A stretch of 64,000 nucleotides of DNA from Ophiura sarsii (taxonomy: Eukaryota > Echinodermata > Ophiuroidea > Amphilepidida > Ophiuridae). Below, one piece after another: positions 62,994-64,000 of the stretch. Location of the stretch: NCBI GenBank assembly GCA_035610835.1, contig CM069453.1, positions 70,992,682 to 71,056,681 on the forward strand, given 5' to 3'. Position 1 is the stretch's first letter; each line of letters begins with the position of its first letter. A program made the translations under genes and the position numbers. The notes beneath the pieces were generated by a model. It ran no database searches and had not been told where the DNA came from. It saw only the letters and a program-made list of their open reading frames with translations.

Positions 62994-64000
62994 GTAAGTA
63001 ATCAATACAGCATTTATCGATCGATCGATCAATTAATCAGATTTCATGAACAATTTACATCACGATTATAATAGTATGGAATGATTTAAGACATGTATTA
63101 TTTTTCATTTATAATTATGAATAGAGTCACCTGTTTTCATCTTCAAATTCAGATTATTATGTCATGATTTGAGAATTGTCTCGTTTGCTTCATTTCAAGT
63201 TTGTGTGCGGTTTTGTCATTGTTTTGTAGCTTATTTTTTGTTTGTTGGGGTGTTTTTGTGTTTGTTTGTTCGTCGTTTGTTGTTTACATAGTCGGTCCAT
63301 ACGGACACACGATGGGTCCTTCATATGAGACCATACTCAAGCAAATTGCTCAGTAATATAAATGTGTGTAGGCCTATACTTATGCTGTTTTTTATCAATT
63401 CTGATTAGACCTCATTGTTTCCGGGTCCTTTTTATCGAAATGAAAATTAATTATACAGGGTGAGTCAAAAAAAACTGCAATAGTGGAAAGAAGCCATTTT
63501 GTTTTCAAAACCAAAATGAATTTTAAAACTTTGTAATCGTTGCAAGAATGACATATTTAATCCTAACTGTGTGTGAAAAAATGAAGTCGATCGCATTATC
63601 CGTATGGCTTTGGTGACCCTCTTTGCTGCACAACCAAATTTACTTGTTTGTCCACGAGCACAGTGATTTGAAATCGCACACATTACATTTTCATATTTGA
63701 ATCCTGCTAACAAAAATTTGGAAAATATCAGTTTTTTATTAAAATTTAGAACATTATAAGCATTTCATAGCATGGGTAGGGTAAATTGATTATGTTAACC
63801 CACATGTAAACCAGAAAGGATGCATCAAATTCCAATAACATCACAAATGTACTCAAGTTTTCAAATTTGAATGAGAGATACTTTTTGCGATCTGATGCAT
63901 ATTTTGGGTATCTCGTGGACAAACGTGTGAAATGGGTGCACGGGTAAAAAGGTTCAAAGGCAAACGGAAAATGATATTGACTTCATTTTTCACACAAATT
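62994..64000 (+). other. Start of intron 3, cut by the window end
   Basis: It begins with a strong GTAAGT donor. The first 450 bases are AT- and GT-rich with no recognisable feature. From about 63458 the sequence belongs to a foldback element that runs to the window edge. No further channel exon is visible. Confidence 0.8.
63458..64000. mobile_element. Foldback transposon-like element, cut by the window end
   Basis: It starts with TACAGGGTGAGTCAAAAAAA. A segment at about 63567-63675 (TGTGAAAAAATGAAGTCGAT through TTGTCCACGAG) is the inverse, with divergence, of about 63912-63997 (CTCGTGGACAAACGTG through GACTTCATTTTTCACAC). This is the layout of a long-TIR element. The right terminus would be a copy of the left one, just beyond the window. 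Confidence 0.55.

Overview
This is animal nuclear DNA: AT-rich, repeat-dense and intron-dominated. It carries the 5' end of one recognisable gene, on the + strand: a Cav2-type (P/Q-, N-, R-type; CACNA1A/B/E, Drosophila cacophony) voltage-gated calcium channel alpha1 subunit. Three coding exons are visible. Exon 1 (12563-12783) encodes the cytoplasmic N-terminus, exon 2 (58551-58656) encodes helix IS1, and exon 3 (62854-62993) encodes IS2 and the start of IS3. The gene runs off the right edge inside intron 3. The source is probably a marine invertebrate. An echinoderm or hemichordate would fit the kept minor-class intron and the frequent TAGGCCTA words, but the taxon is a guess.

Layout. 1-12562 is upstream or 5'UTR-intron sequence with no gene I can support. 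It holds two TA-flanked MITEs (227-489, 556-978), an inverted pair of tRNA-derived elements (1628-2335) and a 30-bp minisatellite (8731-9137). Intron 1 (12784-58550) has the hallmarks of a U12-type AT-AC intron and contains most of the window. It includes a ~950-bp foldback element packed with CCAGTATCG/CGATACTGG dyads (13950-14900), a SINE-like family, a 10.8-kb block present twice on either side of exactly 100 Ns (16792-27554 and 27655-38430), a hAT-like MITE (38826-38974), and a further foldback element (43529-44146). It also holds four separate minisatellites (41040-42250, 46010-47930, 53050-56390, 57086-57214), all built around one short hairpin, TATCT-N5-AGATA (best form GCTATCTTCAGTAGATAGC). 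Intron 2 (58657-62853) is an ordinary GT-AG intron. The start of intron 3 holds a foldback element cut by the window end.

Main conclusions. (1) Exons 1 and 2 join correctly only through an AT-AC splice, giving the family motif EWPPFEY. (2) The 10.8-kb doubling is most likely an assembly artefact: two contig ends or haplotypes left side by side, so the true intron 1 is probably near 34.9 kb. (3) The most unusual unexplained structure is the repeated independent amplification of one hairpin core with different spacers and periods (31, 35, 35, 39 bp). A second set of arrays behaves similarly around GGTAAGAATT, at about 30-bp spacing. No transposase, reverse transcriptase, rRNA gene, functional tRNA gene or CRISPR array was recognised. 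Most longer open frames are by-products of repeats whose period is a multiple of three.
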